Source of the DNA: Mesorhizobium sp.
GTDB taxonomy: Bacteria; Pseudomonadota; Alphaproteobacteria; Rhizobiales; Rhizobiaceae
DNA length: 58,043 bases
Direction: 5' to 3'
Assembly (NCBI GenBank): GCA_022833215.1
Contig: JAIPUZ010000063.1
Span: 1 to 58,043, forward strand
In this document: positions 18,027 to 25,706 of the stretch, one piece after another
How positions within the stretch are numbered: the stretch's first letter is position 1
How the letters are laid out: each line of letters opens with the position of its first letter
The notes under the pieces: model-generated
What the model was told of the DNA's origin: nothing
The model's input: the letters and a program-made list of their open reading frames with translations, nothing else
Databases searched by the model: none
Position numbers and translations under genes: made by a program

Positions 18027-18071
18027 CCGGCCTATCATAACTTCCATAACTGGACCTTTATTATAGACCGG
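18027..18071. promoter_or_regulatory. Putative MocR/PdxR operator
   Basis: Between the divergent MocR gene and the amidotransferase operon there is a tandem repeat CATAACT (18036-18042 and 18045-18051). An outer inverted pair CCGGCCTAT (18027-18035) and ATAGACCGG (18063-18071) matches at 8 of 9 positions. MocR proteins typically bind paired repeats in this position. Confidence 0.5.
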
Positions 18072-18108
18072 ATTTTCTACAAACCAACCGAGAACGCTGG
18101 AGGCCCCA

Positions 18109-18807
18109 TTGTCAAAAACCGCCCTCATCCTTCGCCACCTCCCGTTCGAGGACCTCGGAAATTTCGCGCCGGTACTGGAGGGCGCAGACTATCGACTGGA
18201 GCAGATCGAAGCGGGTATCGATTCGTTGCCCGATCCACTGCAAGCCGATCTCGTCGTCATCTTGGGTGGTCCGATAGGGGTAAACGATCACCAAGCCTAT
18301 CCCTTTATGGCGGAGGAGCGCGACTGGCTCGTCCCTCGTCTCGAGGCTCGCCGGCCGACTTTAGGCATTTGCCTCGGCGCTCAGCTCATCGCCTCGGCGC
18401 TCGGCGCGAAGGTTTCTCCGATGCCACACAAGGAAATCGGCTTTAGAGCATTAGCGCTGACGGATGCGGGTGCCCATGGGCCACTAAGGAGCCTGGCGAA
18501 CGTCCCGGTTCTTCACTGGCATGGCGAAGCCTTCGATATTCCGGCCGGAGCGTGCAATCTCGCCGCAACAGCCCTCTGCCAGACGCAGGCATTCGCGTTG
18601 GGCTCGACAATTCTGGGGTTGCAGTTTCACCCAGAGGCCGGGGAGCTTCCCGGCCTTGAGCGCTGGCTCATCGGCCACAGCATTGAGCTGGCACAGGCTG
18701 GTGTCGCACCGGGTACGCTGCGCCGCGATGCAGCCCTCCATGGTCCAGCCCTCCGACATGCAGGGCAGGAGATGCTCAAGGCTTGGATGGCGGAATTGCC
18801 TGGATGA
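18109..18807 (+). CDS. Class I glutamine amidotransferase-like protein
   Basis: Stand-alone GATase1 domain related to the glutaminase part of GMP synthase, 232 residues. The nucleophile Cys sits in GICLGAQLIASALG and the His/Glu pair in LQFHPEAG, so the triad is complete. The start is TTG 18109, set by GGAGG at 18099-18103; no ATG is available nearby. No synthetase partner is encoded, and the family also includes gamma-glutamyl hydrolases acting on small glutamyl compounds. First gene of an ATGA-coupled trio with MOSC and pyridoxal kinase. Confidence 0.88.
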   Translation: MSKTALILRHLPFEDLGNFAPVLEGADYRLEQIEAGIDSLPDPLQADLVVILGGPIGVNDHQAYPFMAEERDWLVPRLEARRPTLGICLGAQLIASALGAKVSPMPHKEIGFRALALTDAGAHGPLRSLANVPVLHWHGEAFDIPAGACNLAATALCQTQAFALGSTILGLQFHPEAGELPGLERWLIGHSIELAQAGVAPGTLRRDAALHGPALRHAGQEMLKAWMAELPG

Positions 18808-19481
18808 CGTCGATAACACTTCTGACCGGCCTTGCAAAACCCCTTCCTGGCAGCGAAGCATTGAGCGGAATTGCCAAAGCTCCGGTGGAGCGGCCGCTGA
18901 GGCTTGGAAGGAATGGCTTCGAAGGAGATGAGCAGGCCGACCGGCGCGTCCATGGGGGACCAGAAAAGGCTGTTCATCATTATCCGTTCGATCATTATCC
19001 CGTTTGGCGCACAGAGTTGGGTTTCCTGCCGGCGCTGCAGAGGGCCGGTGGCTTTGGCGAGAACATATCGGCGACCGGTCCGACTGAAGCATCTGTTGCG
19101 GTAGGAGATATCTTCCGCCTTGGCACGGCATTGATTCAGGTTTCTCAGGGGCGTCAGCCCTGCTGGAAGCTCAATCGCAGATTTGAGGTGCTAGACATGG
19201 CGCGACGTGTGCAGCACACCGGCCGGACCGGGTGGTATTACCGCGTGCTGCAGCCAGGCACTGTGGAGCCGCAAGACCGGCTTGACCTGATCGACCGCCT
19301 AGCCCCGGACTGGACTTTACACAGGCTTTGGCATGCGCTGTACGTGGATCGACTGAATCGGCAGGAACTCACTGGTATCGCTGCGCTCGACGTGCTTGCC
19401 GAGGGATGGCGAAAATACGCGACCCGGCGCCTCGACAGTGGCAAGGTCGAGGACTGGAACAGACGACTGGACGGCTCATGA
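18804..19481 (+). CDS. MOSC domain protein (YiiM-like)
   Basis: MOSC-domain protein, 225 residues, resembling YiiM, a molybdenum-cofactor enzyme that reduces N-hydroxylated compounds. It has GFEGDEQADRRVHGG, GGFGENI and the conserved Cys in QGRQPCWKLNRRF, the presumed Mo ligand. The C-terminal extension has the helical form seen in YiiM (HRLWHALYVDRL). The start is chosen from the ATGA overlap at 18804. Its link to a pyridoxal kinase and a glutaminase is unusual; it may act on an N-oxidised amino compound. Confidence 0.9.
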   Translation: MTSITLLTGLAKPLPGSEALSGIAKAPVERPLRLGRNGFEGDEQADRRVHGGPEKAVHHYPFDHYPVWRTELGFLPALQRAGGFGENISATGPTEASVAVGDIFRLGTALIQVSQGRQPCWKLNRRFEVLDMARRVQHTGRTGWYYRVLQPGTVEPQDRLDLIDRLAPDWTLHRLWHALYVDRLNRQELTGIAALDVLAEGWRKYATRRLDSGKVEDWNRRLDGS

Positions 19482-20353
19482 TGAACCGACCACCCTTTGT
19501 GATTTCGATCCAGAGCCAAGTCGTCTTCGGCCATGTCGGCAATTCCGCTGCGGTGTTTCCGATGCAGGCTGTTGGACTTCAGGTTGCGCCGATTCCGACA
19601 GTTCTCTTTTCGAACACACCACATTATCCGACAATGCGTGGAGCTCCCCTGCCACCGGACATCTTCGCCGACCTGCTGCGTGGCGCCAACGAGCGCGGAC
19701 TTGCAGAACGATCCGATTTCATTTTGACCGGCTATATCGGCTCCGGCGAGGTTGCCGGGATGACAGCCGATTTCGTATCCAAAGCGAAGGCTGTAAATCC
19801 GAATCTCACCTATGTATGCGACCCTGTCCTTGGTGATTTCCAGCCGGGTCTTTACGTGCCCGAGCATGTTGCAGCTATGCTGCGCGATCGCCTGCTTCCC
19901 ATGGCCGACATTGCCACGCCGAACCCGTTCGAGCTTGGCTGGCTGACCGGGCACGCTATAGATAACATTGCCGAAGTGGAAGCCGCTCGCCGAAGTTTGA
20001 GCATCTCTCCAACCGCGCAGTTGATCGTAACGGGCTGTTCGCTGGCGGATACACTCCAAAATCATATCGAAAGCGTCCTCATAGGCCCTCGGGGAACCAG
20101 CCGCCACCCGGTTCTGCACATACCCAGCACCTTGCCCGGGACCGGTGATCTCTTCGTGGGCTTAATTGTCGCCGGGCTCGGGTGCGGAATGGATCTCCCA
20201 AAGGCGGTCGATCTGGCACAGGAAATGACATCCCTCGCGTTAGGGCATGCGAACACGCTTAACGCGGGAGAAGTTACCCTCGATGATTCCCAGTTCCGTC
20301 ATGCGTTGCTGACACTCACACAAAGTCGCTTTGACCAGCACGCCAGCATATAG
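19478..20353 (+). CDS. pdxY: PdxY, pyridoxal kinase
   Basis: PfkB-like pyridoxal kinase, 291 residues, phosphorylating pyridoxal to PLP in vitamin B6 salvage. The N-terminal FGHVGNSAAVFPMQ motif is diagnostic, as is CDPVLGD in the middle. The C-terminal GTGDLFVGL holds the anion hole and catalytic Asp. The start ATG 19478 overlaps the MOSC stop (ATGA). The divergent MocR regulator upstream of the operon would sense the PLP this enzyme makes, giving a feedback loop. Confidence 0.94.
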   Translation: MMNRPPFVISIQSQVVFGHVGNSAAVFPMQAVGLQVAPIPTVLFSNTPHYPTMRGAPLPPDIFADLLRGANERGLAERSDFILTGYIGSGEVAGMTADFVSKAKAVNPNLTYVCDPVLGDFQPGLYVPEHVAAMLRDRLLPMADIATPNPFELGWLTGHAIDNIAEVEAARRSLSISPTAQLIVTGCSLADTLQNHIESVLIGPRGTSRHPVLHIPSTLPGTGDLFVGLIVAGLGCGMDLPKAVDLAQEMTSLALGHANTLNAGEVTLDDSQFRHALLTLTQSRFDQHASI

Positions 20354-20572
20354 CGTCTGCCACCCGTCCAACAGGGTTGAGTTGCCTCTCGACGCCCTCT
20401 TCAAAAGTCCTCGACAAGTTGAGGACATTTTACGCCATCTTGTGCCAGGCGATGGCGCTGCAGCCAACTGCCCGCGAGGTGAGGAGAATTGCTGATCGGA
20501 TGAGATCGCTTCAGTTTCCGGCTCCGTGACCCGGAGTATTATTCATTGTCGACGGAACAGGAGGCATGCGAG

Positions 20573-20779
20573 ATGATGATCTACCGAGTACTAACGGGCG
20601 TGGATGATGCCGCGTTCTGTCACCGGATCACGGAGGCACTCTATCTCGGCTGGAAGCTTTATGGCTCACCGAGCCTAGCGTACGATGTCACCCGTCAAGC
20701 AACCATCTGCGGGCAGGCGATCACAAAAGAAGTACCGGATCGGACTTACGATCCGTCGATGGACCTCTCCACCCAATGA
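20573..20779 (+). CDS. DUF1737 domain protein
   Basis: A 68-residue protein with the DUF1737 pattern IYRVLTGVDDAAFCHRITEAL, GWKLYGSP and ICGQAITKE. AGGAGG at 20559-20564 lies 8 bases before ATG 20573, which decides the start over an upstream TTG; a second ATG follows directly. The function of the family is unknown. It overlaps the hydrolase gene by ATGA, suggesting a joint product. Confidence 0.87.
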   Translation: MMIYRVLTGVDDAAFCHRITEALYLGWKLYGSPSLAYDVTRQATICGQAITKEVPDRTYDPSMDLSTQ

Positions 20780-21315
20780 CCGCGTTCCTTAACCTTCCCG
20801 GCATCGGTGGGTCCGGACCCTCCCACTGGCAAAGCCAATGGGAAGCCACCGAGCCTTCATTCGACCGCTTCCGGCCCGGGGATTGGAACCGCCCCGATCT
20901 ATGCAACTGGCTGGTAGCGCTTGACGATGCCATCGATCGCTCGGTGACCCCCCCGATCCTGGTCGCACATAGCCTCGCCTGCCTGCTGGTTTCCCATGCC
21001 TCCGACCGCATTGGGGGACGAGTGAAAGGCGCATTTCTTGTCGCGGTGCCCGATCCAGCTGCGCATGCCTTTCCACAAGAAGCCGCAAGCTTTGCCGATC
21101 CGCCCCGGCGACCAATCCGGTTTCCCACGCTGATCGTGGCAAGTTCAGATGATCCCTATGCATCACAGGGCTACGTCAGGCAGAGGGCAAACGAGTGGAA
21201 TGCCGGATTGATCGAGGTGGGTGCACTGGGACACATCAATGGCACAAGTAGTCTTGGAACATGGGCGCAGGGGCGCATGCTCCTGGATGCATTTCGCGCC
21301 GGATTGAGAGGCTGA
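20776..21315 (+). CDS. RBBP9/YdeN-type serine hydrolase
   Basis: Small alpha/beta hydrolase of the RBBP9/YdeN family, 179 residues. It opens with the family LPGIGGSGPSHWQSQWE block, and the nucleophile elbow VAHSLACLL is shortened, as in this family. Asp is in VASSDDPYAS and His in LGHINGTSSLG. The natural substrate is unknown; these are often serine hydrolases or esterases. It lies between a DUF1737 gene (ATGA overlap) and a LysE exporter one base downstream. Confidence 0.88.
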   Translation: MTAFLNLPGIGGSGPSHWQSQWEATEPSFDRFRPGDWNRPDLCNWLVALDDAIDRSVTPPILVAHSLACLLVSHASDRIGGRVKGAFLVAVPDPAAHAFPQEAASFADPPRRPIRFPTLIVASSDDPYASQGYVRQRANEWNAGLIEVGALGHINGTSSLGTWAQGRMLLDAFRAGLRG

Positions 21316-21316
21316 A

Positions 21317-21970
21317 ATGGACTGGTTTTCCGCAATCGTTGCCTTCTCCGTCGCTGCTGCGCTTCTGACAATTACACCCGGGCTCGACACAGCTCTCGTG
21401 CTGCGGACGGCCACAGTAGAGGGTGGCAGGCAGGCAATGAAAACGGGCGCAGGGGTGGTTACCGGAGTTCTGGCATGGGGGCTGTTGGCGTCACTCGGTC
21501 TCGGGGCGGTTCTTACGGTGTCCGAGATCGGCTACCGGATTCTCCAGTATGCCGGTGCGGCCTATCTCGTCTGGCTCGGCGCAAGAATGCTCGCAAGCGC
21601 CTTACGCAAGCAGGTTCCCGGCTATGGCGAGGCAGCAAGAGCCGAGGCACATTATGATACGGAGCAAGCCAGCACCCTCTGGTTTTGGCGCGGCTTGATG
21701 ACGAACCTGCTCAATCCGAAGGTCGGCGTATTCTACGTCAGCTTTCTGCCGCAGTTCATTCCCTGCGATGCTCCGGTCGTCGCCGTCAGCGTTACCCTGG
21801 CGGGCATTCATGCGGTGATGGGGCTTGCGTGGTTCGCAGCCTTAGCAGCGGCCACCAAACCCTTCTCACGTCTTTTCCGCCACCCAATGTTCATCCGCGG
21901 CGTGGATGGCGCGGTCGGCTCGGTGCTCATTGCTTTCGGCGTCAGGCTGGCACTGGAAGAGCGAGGTTGA
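21317..21970 (+). CDS. LysE/RhtB-family amino-acid exporter
   Basis: LysE-type translocator, 217 residues with about six membrane helices. The PGLDTALVLRTA block after helix 1 corresponds to the family PGP motif, and NLLNPKVGVFYVSFLPQF is typical of RhtB-type members. These export amino acids or homoserine lactones; the substrate cannot be told. It follows the hydrolase closely and its stop overlaps the TSUP gene (TTGA). Confidence 0.9.
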   Translation: MDWFSAIVAFSVAAALLTITPGLDTALVLRTATVEGGRQAMKTGAGVVTGVLAWGLLASLGLGAVLTVSEIGYRILQYAGAAYLVWLGARMLASALRKQVPGYGEAARAEAHYDTEQASTLWFWRGLMTNLLNPKVGVFYVSFLPQFIPCDAPVVAVSVTLAGIHAVMGLAWFAALAAATKPFSRLFRHPMFIRGVDGAVGSVLIAFGVRLALEERG

Positions 21971-22719
21971 CACAAGTGGAGTTGGGAAGCATCGCGCTTC
22001 TGGTCGTTGCGGGCCTCGTCGGCGGCGCATGCAACGCCGTCGCGGGTGGCGGCACCTTCTTCACCTTTCCAGCGTTACTCGCCGTCGGCGTGCCTCCAGT
22101 CGCCGCGAACGCCACGAGCGCGATCGCGATCTGGCCTGGCCATGCTACCAGCCTGTTCGGTTACCGGGAGGAACTGACACGCCAAGCCGGCCACCTGAAA
22201 TCCAGCGCGCCGCCCTTCGTCCTGGGTTCCGTCATCGGCGCACTTCTCCTCGCTCTCACCGGAAACGGGCTGTTTCGTCAACTCATACCTTGGCTGCTGC
22301 TGGCCGCTACCCTGCTTTTCGCCGTCGGACCCAAGCTGCGGGCGTGGATATCGGCAAGCCGCTCCGGCATCTTGCCTAGGCCAGTACCCTTTCTTATCGA
22401 TCTGCTGATCGCGATCTACGGCGGCTATTTCGGTGCTGGACTGGGCATTCTGTTGATGGCGGTTCTGACATTGATCGGCCTTGATGATGTTAATGAAGCC
22501 AATGCGGTAAAGAATGCGCTGGCGACCATCGTCTCCAGTCTAGCCGTCGTCGTATTCGTGGCCACAGGGATCATCGCCTGGGGTCCTGGAGCAGCGGTTT
22601 TGTCGGGCGCGGTCGCGGGGGGCTATCTCGGCGCGCGCTTCGCCCGCTGGATCAACCCGAAAATCCTGCGGGGGATCGTCATCGCCGTAGGGTTGGGACT
22701 GACCTGGTTCTATTTCTGA
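21967..22719 (+). CDS. TSUP-family (TauE/SafE) transporter
   Basis: Sulfite/organosulfonate exporter TauE/SafE family, about 250 residues with eight likely helices. The two family repeats are GGACNAVAGGGTFFTFPALL and GGYFGAGLGILLMAVLTLIG. The start is taken as TTG 21967, overlapping the LysE stop, with GGAAGA 6 bases upstream; GTG 21976 is an alternative. Members move sulfite, sulfoacetate or other C1-C3 anions. It overlaps the convergent TetR gene by 10 bases. Confidence 0.88.
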   Translation: MTQVELGSIALLVVAGLVGGACNAVAGGGTFFTFPALLAVGVPPVAANATSAIAIWPGHATSLFGYREELTRQAGHLKSSAPPFVLGSVIGALLLALTGNGLFRQLIPWLLLAATLLFAVGPKLRAWISASRSGILPRPVPFLIDLLIAIYGGYFGAGLGILLMAVLTLIGLDDVNEANAVKNALATIVSSLAVVVFVATGIIAWGPGAAVLSGAVAGGYLGARFARWINPKILRGIVIAVGLGLTWFYF

Positions 22720-23306
22720 GGGGCAGCGGCGACCAGCAGTGCCTCCAGCGTGACATTCCGGTAGCGTCGCACCGGAACGGTACTGCCTTCCGCGCGCATC
22801 CTGAGAAGCGCGCCTTCATAGCTATCAATAATGGCATCCGACAGCGCGGCGATGTCTGCATTCTGCGCCAGTTCGCCTTGCTCCCGGGCGTCCGAAAGCA
22901 GGCGAACCAGATTTTTGTGCCAAGAGGCGAACGCCTCCTTCAGCCGTTCGCGCAGCGCATCACTATGCGGCGCACTGGTTTGTGAAAGAACGCCGTAGAG
23001 GCAGCCGGCAGCATCTCCCGCTCTGCAAATCTCATCCTCCAGCGCGGAAAAATAGGCGCGCAGACGATCAAGCGGAGGGCCATCACCGTGCAGGTATTCC
23101 GCGACAAACTCGATGTAGCGGCGCGCATAGGCATCCAGGACTTCGAGCGCGAAGCCCTCTTTACTGTCAAAGAAATTGTAGAACGACCCCTTGGGAACAC
23201 CGGCAGCGGCAAGGATCTGCTGGATGCCGATCCCTTCGTATCCCTTCGCCATGAAAGCGGTCATGCCTTCATTGACGAGTATCTCACGCGTGTCTCTCCG
23301 TGCCAT
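22710..23306 (-). CDS. TetR/AcrR-family repressor
   Basis: TetR regulator, 198 residues. The N-terminal helix-turn-helix is clear (GIGIQQILAAAGVPKGSFYNFF, with the FYNFFDSKEGF ending). The C-terminal ligand domain resembles the AcrR/LmrA-YxaF group. It is divergent from an EamA exporter, and the gap holds two identical operator-like repeats, so it most likely represses that exporter and itself. The ligand is unknown. Confidence 0.93.
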   Translation of the reverse strand: MARRDTREILVNEGMTAFMAKGYEGIGIQQILAAAGVPKGSFYNFFDSKEGFALEVLDAYARRYIEFVAEYLHGDGPPLDRLRAYFSALEDEICRAGDAAGCLYGVLSQTSAPHSDALRERLKEAFASWHKNLVRLLSDAREQGELAQNADIAALSDAIIDSYEGALLRMRAEGSTVPVRRYRNVTLEALLVAAAPQK

Positions 23307-23316
23307 TTGACAAAAC

Positions 23317-23365
23317 TAGACCGGTCGTCTTAGCTCGTCAACCTCGTAAGTAGACCGGTCGTCTT
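23317..23365. promoter_or_regulatory. Tandem TetR operators between tetR and eamA
   Basis: The 15-base sequence TAGACCGGTCGTCTT occurs twice, at 23317-23331 and 23351-23365, with a period of 34 bases. Each holds a perfect GACCGGTC palindrome and AGAC/GTCT arms. The position between divergent regulator and transporter, and the likeness to TAGACC-type boxes of LmrA/YxaF relatives, point to binding sites for the adjacent TetR protein. Confidence 0.82.
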
Positions 23366-23382
23366 GATTCGCGGAGATGGCA

Positions 23383-24222
23383 ATGCCGGAACGACGCTTT
23401 TACGGGGTGATGCTGGTCAGCACGGGCACCGTGCTGTGGAGCCTCGCCGGACTGTTCGTGCGCTCGATCGCGCTCGGTGTCTGGGATCTGATCCTTTGGC
23501 GATCAGTATTCGCCTGCCTTTGCCTTCTGGCTATCGGCATGGTCAGGCCAACAAGCGGTTCCATCTTCAGTTGGAAGGGCAGCATTGCGGCCTGCCTGTC
23601 AGCAACAGCAATGTTCTGCTATGTGTCGGCGCTCACGCTGACGACTGTGGCCAATGTCCTGATCATCTACGCGACGCTTCCCTTCGTAACTGCGGTCCTG
23701 GCCTGGGTCACCGCACGCGAGGCGACATCGCGACGCCTTCTGATTGCGAGCACTGTTTCGGTATCGGGTATCGTTGTTGTTGCAGGCACGTCGCCGAGCG
23801 AAAGCGATATGGCGGGCAACCTGTTGGCGCTTGCCATGACGATAAGCTTCGGTGGCCTTCTCATTTTGACGCGCCGCTACGCCACCCTGAACCTCGTGCA
23901 TGTGAATGCAGCCGGCGCCGCAATGTGTGCCATTGCCGCATGGCCGTTTTCATCAGGCCAGATCCCGTCGATCGAGGCGCTCCTGCTAATAATCCTGCTG
24001 GCCCTTTTAACCACCGCCCTCGCCTTCGTACTGTTCCTTGCCGGCGGTCGGCATGTTGCGTCATCGGAAGCGGCGCTGATCGCGCTTCTTGACGTTATTC
24101 TCGGCCCGCTCTGGGTATGGCTGGCCTTCGCGGAGAACCCCGGAAACGGGGCCATCGTGGGTGGCTTGCTCGTCATCGCCTCCGTGGCTTGGTATTTCTG
24201 GCCGTCACTTCGTCAACGCTAG
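23383..24222 (+). CDS. EamA/DMT-family metabolite exporter
   Basis: Drug/metabolite transporter with two EamA repeats and about ten helices, 279 residues from ATG 23383. GGAG at 23373-23376 is well placed for that ATG and too close to ATG 23377. Such proteins export amino acids, nucleosides or drugs. It is probably controlled by the divergent TetR through the two operators just upstream. The 3' end overlaps the convergent MocR gene by 4 bases. Confidence 0.92.
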   Translation: MPERRFYGVMLVSTGTVLWSLAGLFVRSIALGVWDLILWRSVFACLCLLAIGMVRPTSGSIFSWKGSIAACLSATAMFCYVSALTLTTVANVLIIYATLPFVTAVLAWVTAREATSRRLLIASTVSVSGIVVVAGTSPSESDMAGNLLALAMTISFGGLLILTRRYATLNLVHVNAAGAAMCAIAAWPFSSGQIPSIEALLLIILLALLTTALAFVLFLAGGRHVASSEAALIALLDVILGPLWVWLAFAENPGNGAIVGGLLVIASVAWYFWPSLRQR

Positions 24223-25595
24223 AGAAGCGCCGGGACCACCGCGTCCGATCGGGTGCCGATCCTGTCGAGAATTGTCCGGATTCCGCCGAGTGCGGTCGAC
24301 AGATCACTGCTGGTCGGCGCCCCGATGCACAGACGGATGCCGGAGAGCCCCTCGCCGGCTGCTGTCGCAGATGCCGGCGTCACCAGGATTCCGAGCGCCT
24401 TCGCGGCCACTTCCAAGGCATCAGCATCACCCCGACAAAGCGGGAGCCAAACATGGTAGCCGAGATGAACTGGGCGACGCATCGCCTTCCCGAGGATATC
24501 GGCCGCCATTCTGCGACGGCGCGCCGCCTCTTCCTGTATTGCAGCGGTGATGGCGTCTGCGGTGCCATCTAGCAGCCATTGCTCCATGACAGCGCAACTC
24601 AACGGACTGATCATCGACCCGCTTGAATGCAGGGCCGCCGCCACGCGATCCAGCCAGCGCGGAGGGACGACCAGCCCTCCGACGCGCAGCGCTGGATTCA
24701 GCGTTTTGGAGAGGCTGTTGACATAGAAAGTGCTTTCAGGAGCGACGGCGGCGATGGGTGGGAAGTCGTCATCGGCATAAAAGGAGTAAATGTCGTCCTC
24801 GACCACCACAATGCCGTGCGCCTGACAAATGCCGGCGAGCGCTTCACGGCGCGCCCGGCCCATCGAACCCGTCGTGGGGTTCTGCATTGTCGGCGTGAGG
24901 TACACCGCCCGGTTGGTGTCCTTCCTTTCGGCTAGCGCCTGATCGAGTGCGTCGGGGACCATTCCTTCCGTGTCCATAAGAACAGGCACGAGATTAATCC
25001 CAAGGTGCCGAGCAAGGCTGATCACCCCGGGATAAGTCTGCTCCTCGACATACAAGAACCCACCGGGACCGCACAGCACGGATAAGCTGATCGAGAGCGC
25101 GTGCTGCGCGCCGTTGGTCAACAGCAGGTGTTCCGGTTCTGCTTCCATGCCGGCGCGGCGAAACCAGCGGGCCATTTCATTGCGAAACCGGGAATGACCA
25201 GCAGCAGGCGGATAAGAGTTGAAAACATCGGCATCGACACGCCTGGAAACTGCCACCAAAGAACGGGACAGCAATCTTTCGGTTATGACTGCGGGCGGCG
25301 AATTCCGTGATAGATCTATGAATGCCCCTCTGCGCGCCTCAGCGACGGCAACGAAGGTTCCACTTCCCTTAACGGATCGAACGAGCCCGCGCCGTTCGAG
25401 AACTCCATAAGCTTTGGTGACGGTACCAACACCGATTCCAAGCCGCCAGGCCAGGTCACGATGGGCGGGAAGCCGCGCGCCGACCTCCAGCTGACTATCG
25501 GCAATATCTTCCGATAAGGCAGCAACCAACCGATCACAGGGAGACCCTTCCTTCTCATCACCAAGGCGGGCTTGCCAGGGAGACTGCAAGCGCAT
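24219..25595 (-). CDS. MocR-family GntR/aminotransferase regulator
   Basis: Second MocR protein in the window, 458 residues. The GntR helix-turn-helix lies at about 30-90 (GARLPAHRDLAWRLGIGVGTV), followed by a class I aminotransferase-like domain with the PLP Lys in NSLSKTLNPALRVGG. It reads through the family elements LLTNGAQHALSISL and YLTPTMQNPTTG. A class IV aminotransferase gene lies upstream on the same strand and an EamA exporter converges, so amino-acid metabolism is the likely regulon. AGTGTCAC repeats directly upstream are its probable operator. Confidence 0.92.
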   Translation of the reverse strand: MRLQSPWQARLGDEKEGSPCDRLVAALSEDIADSQLEVGARLPAHRDLAWRLGIGVGTVTKAYGVLERRGLVRSVKGSGTFVAVAEARRGAFIDLSRNSPPAVITERLLSRSLVAVSRRVDADVFNSYPPAAGHSRFRNEMARWFRRAGMEAEPEHLLLTNGAQHALSISLSVLCGPGGFLYVEEQTYPGVISLARHLGINLVPVLMDTEGMVPDALDQALAERKDTNRAVYLTPTMQNPTTGSMGRARREALAGICQAHGIVVVEDDIYSFYADDDFPPIAAVAPESTFYVNSLSKTLNPALRVGGLVVPPRWLDRVAAALHSSGSMISPLSCAVMEQWLLDGTADAITAAIQEEAARRRRMAADILGKAMRRPVHLGYHVWLPLCRGDADALEVAAKALGILVTPASATAAGEGLSGIRLCIGAPTSSDLSTALGGIRTILDRIGTRSDAVVPALL

Positions 25596-25609
25596 GCAAG
25601 ATCCTCATT

Positions 25610-25649
25610 AGTGTCACATGACACTTTTGTATTATGTTACAAGTGTCAC
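25610..25649. promoter_or_regulatory. AGTGTCAC direct repeats upstream of MocR gene
   Basis: AGTGTCAC occurs at 25610-25617 and 25642-25649, 32 bases (about three helix turns) apart. An inverted copy TGACACT at 25619-25625 makes the first unit a near palindrome. Widely spaced direct repeats are the usual MocR binding pattern. The site begins 15 bases upstream of the MocR start, suggesting autoregulation. Confidence 0.62.
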
Positions 25650-25706
25650 GTCCAGTAGTATCGACCGATGTGAAGAGGACGGCTGAGACAATCGATGAAC
25701 AGCATT

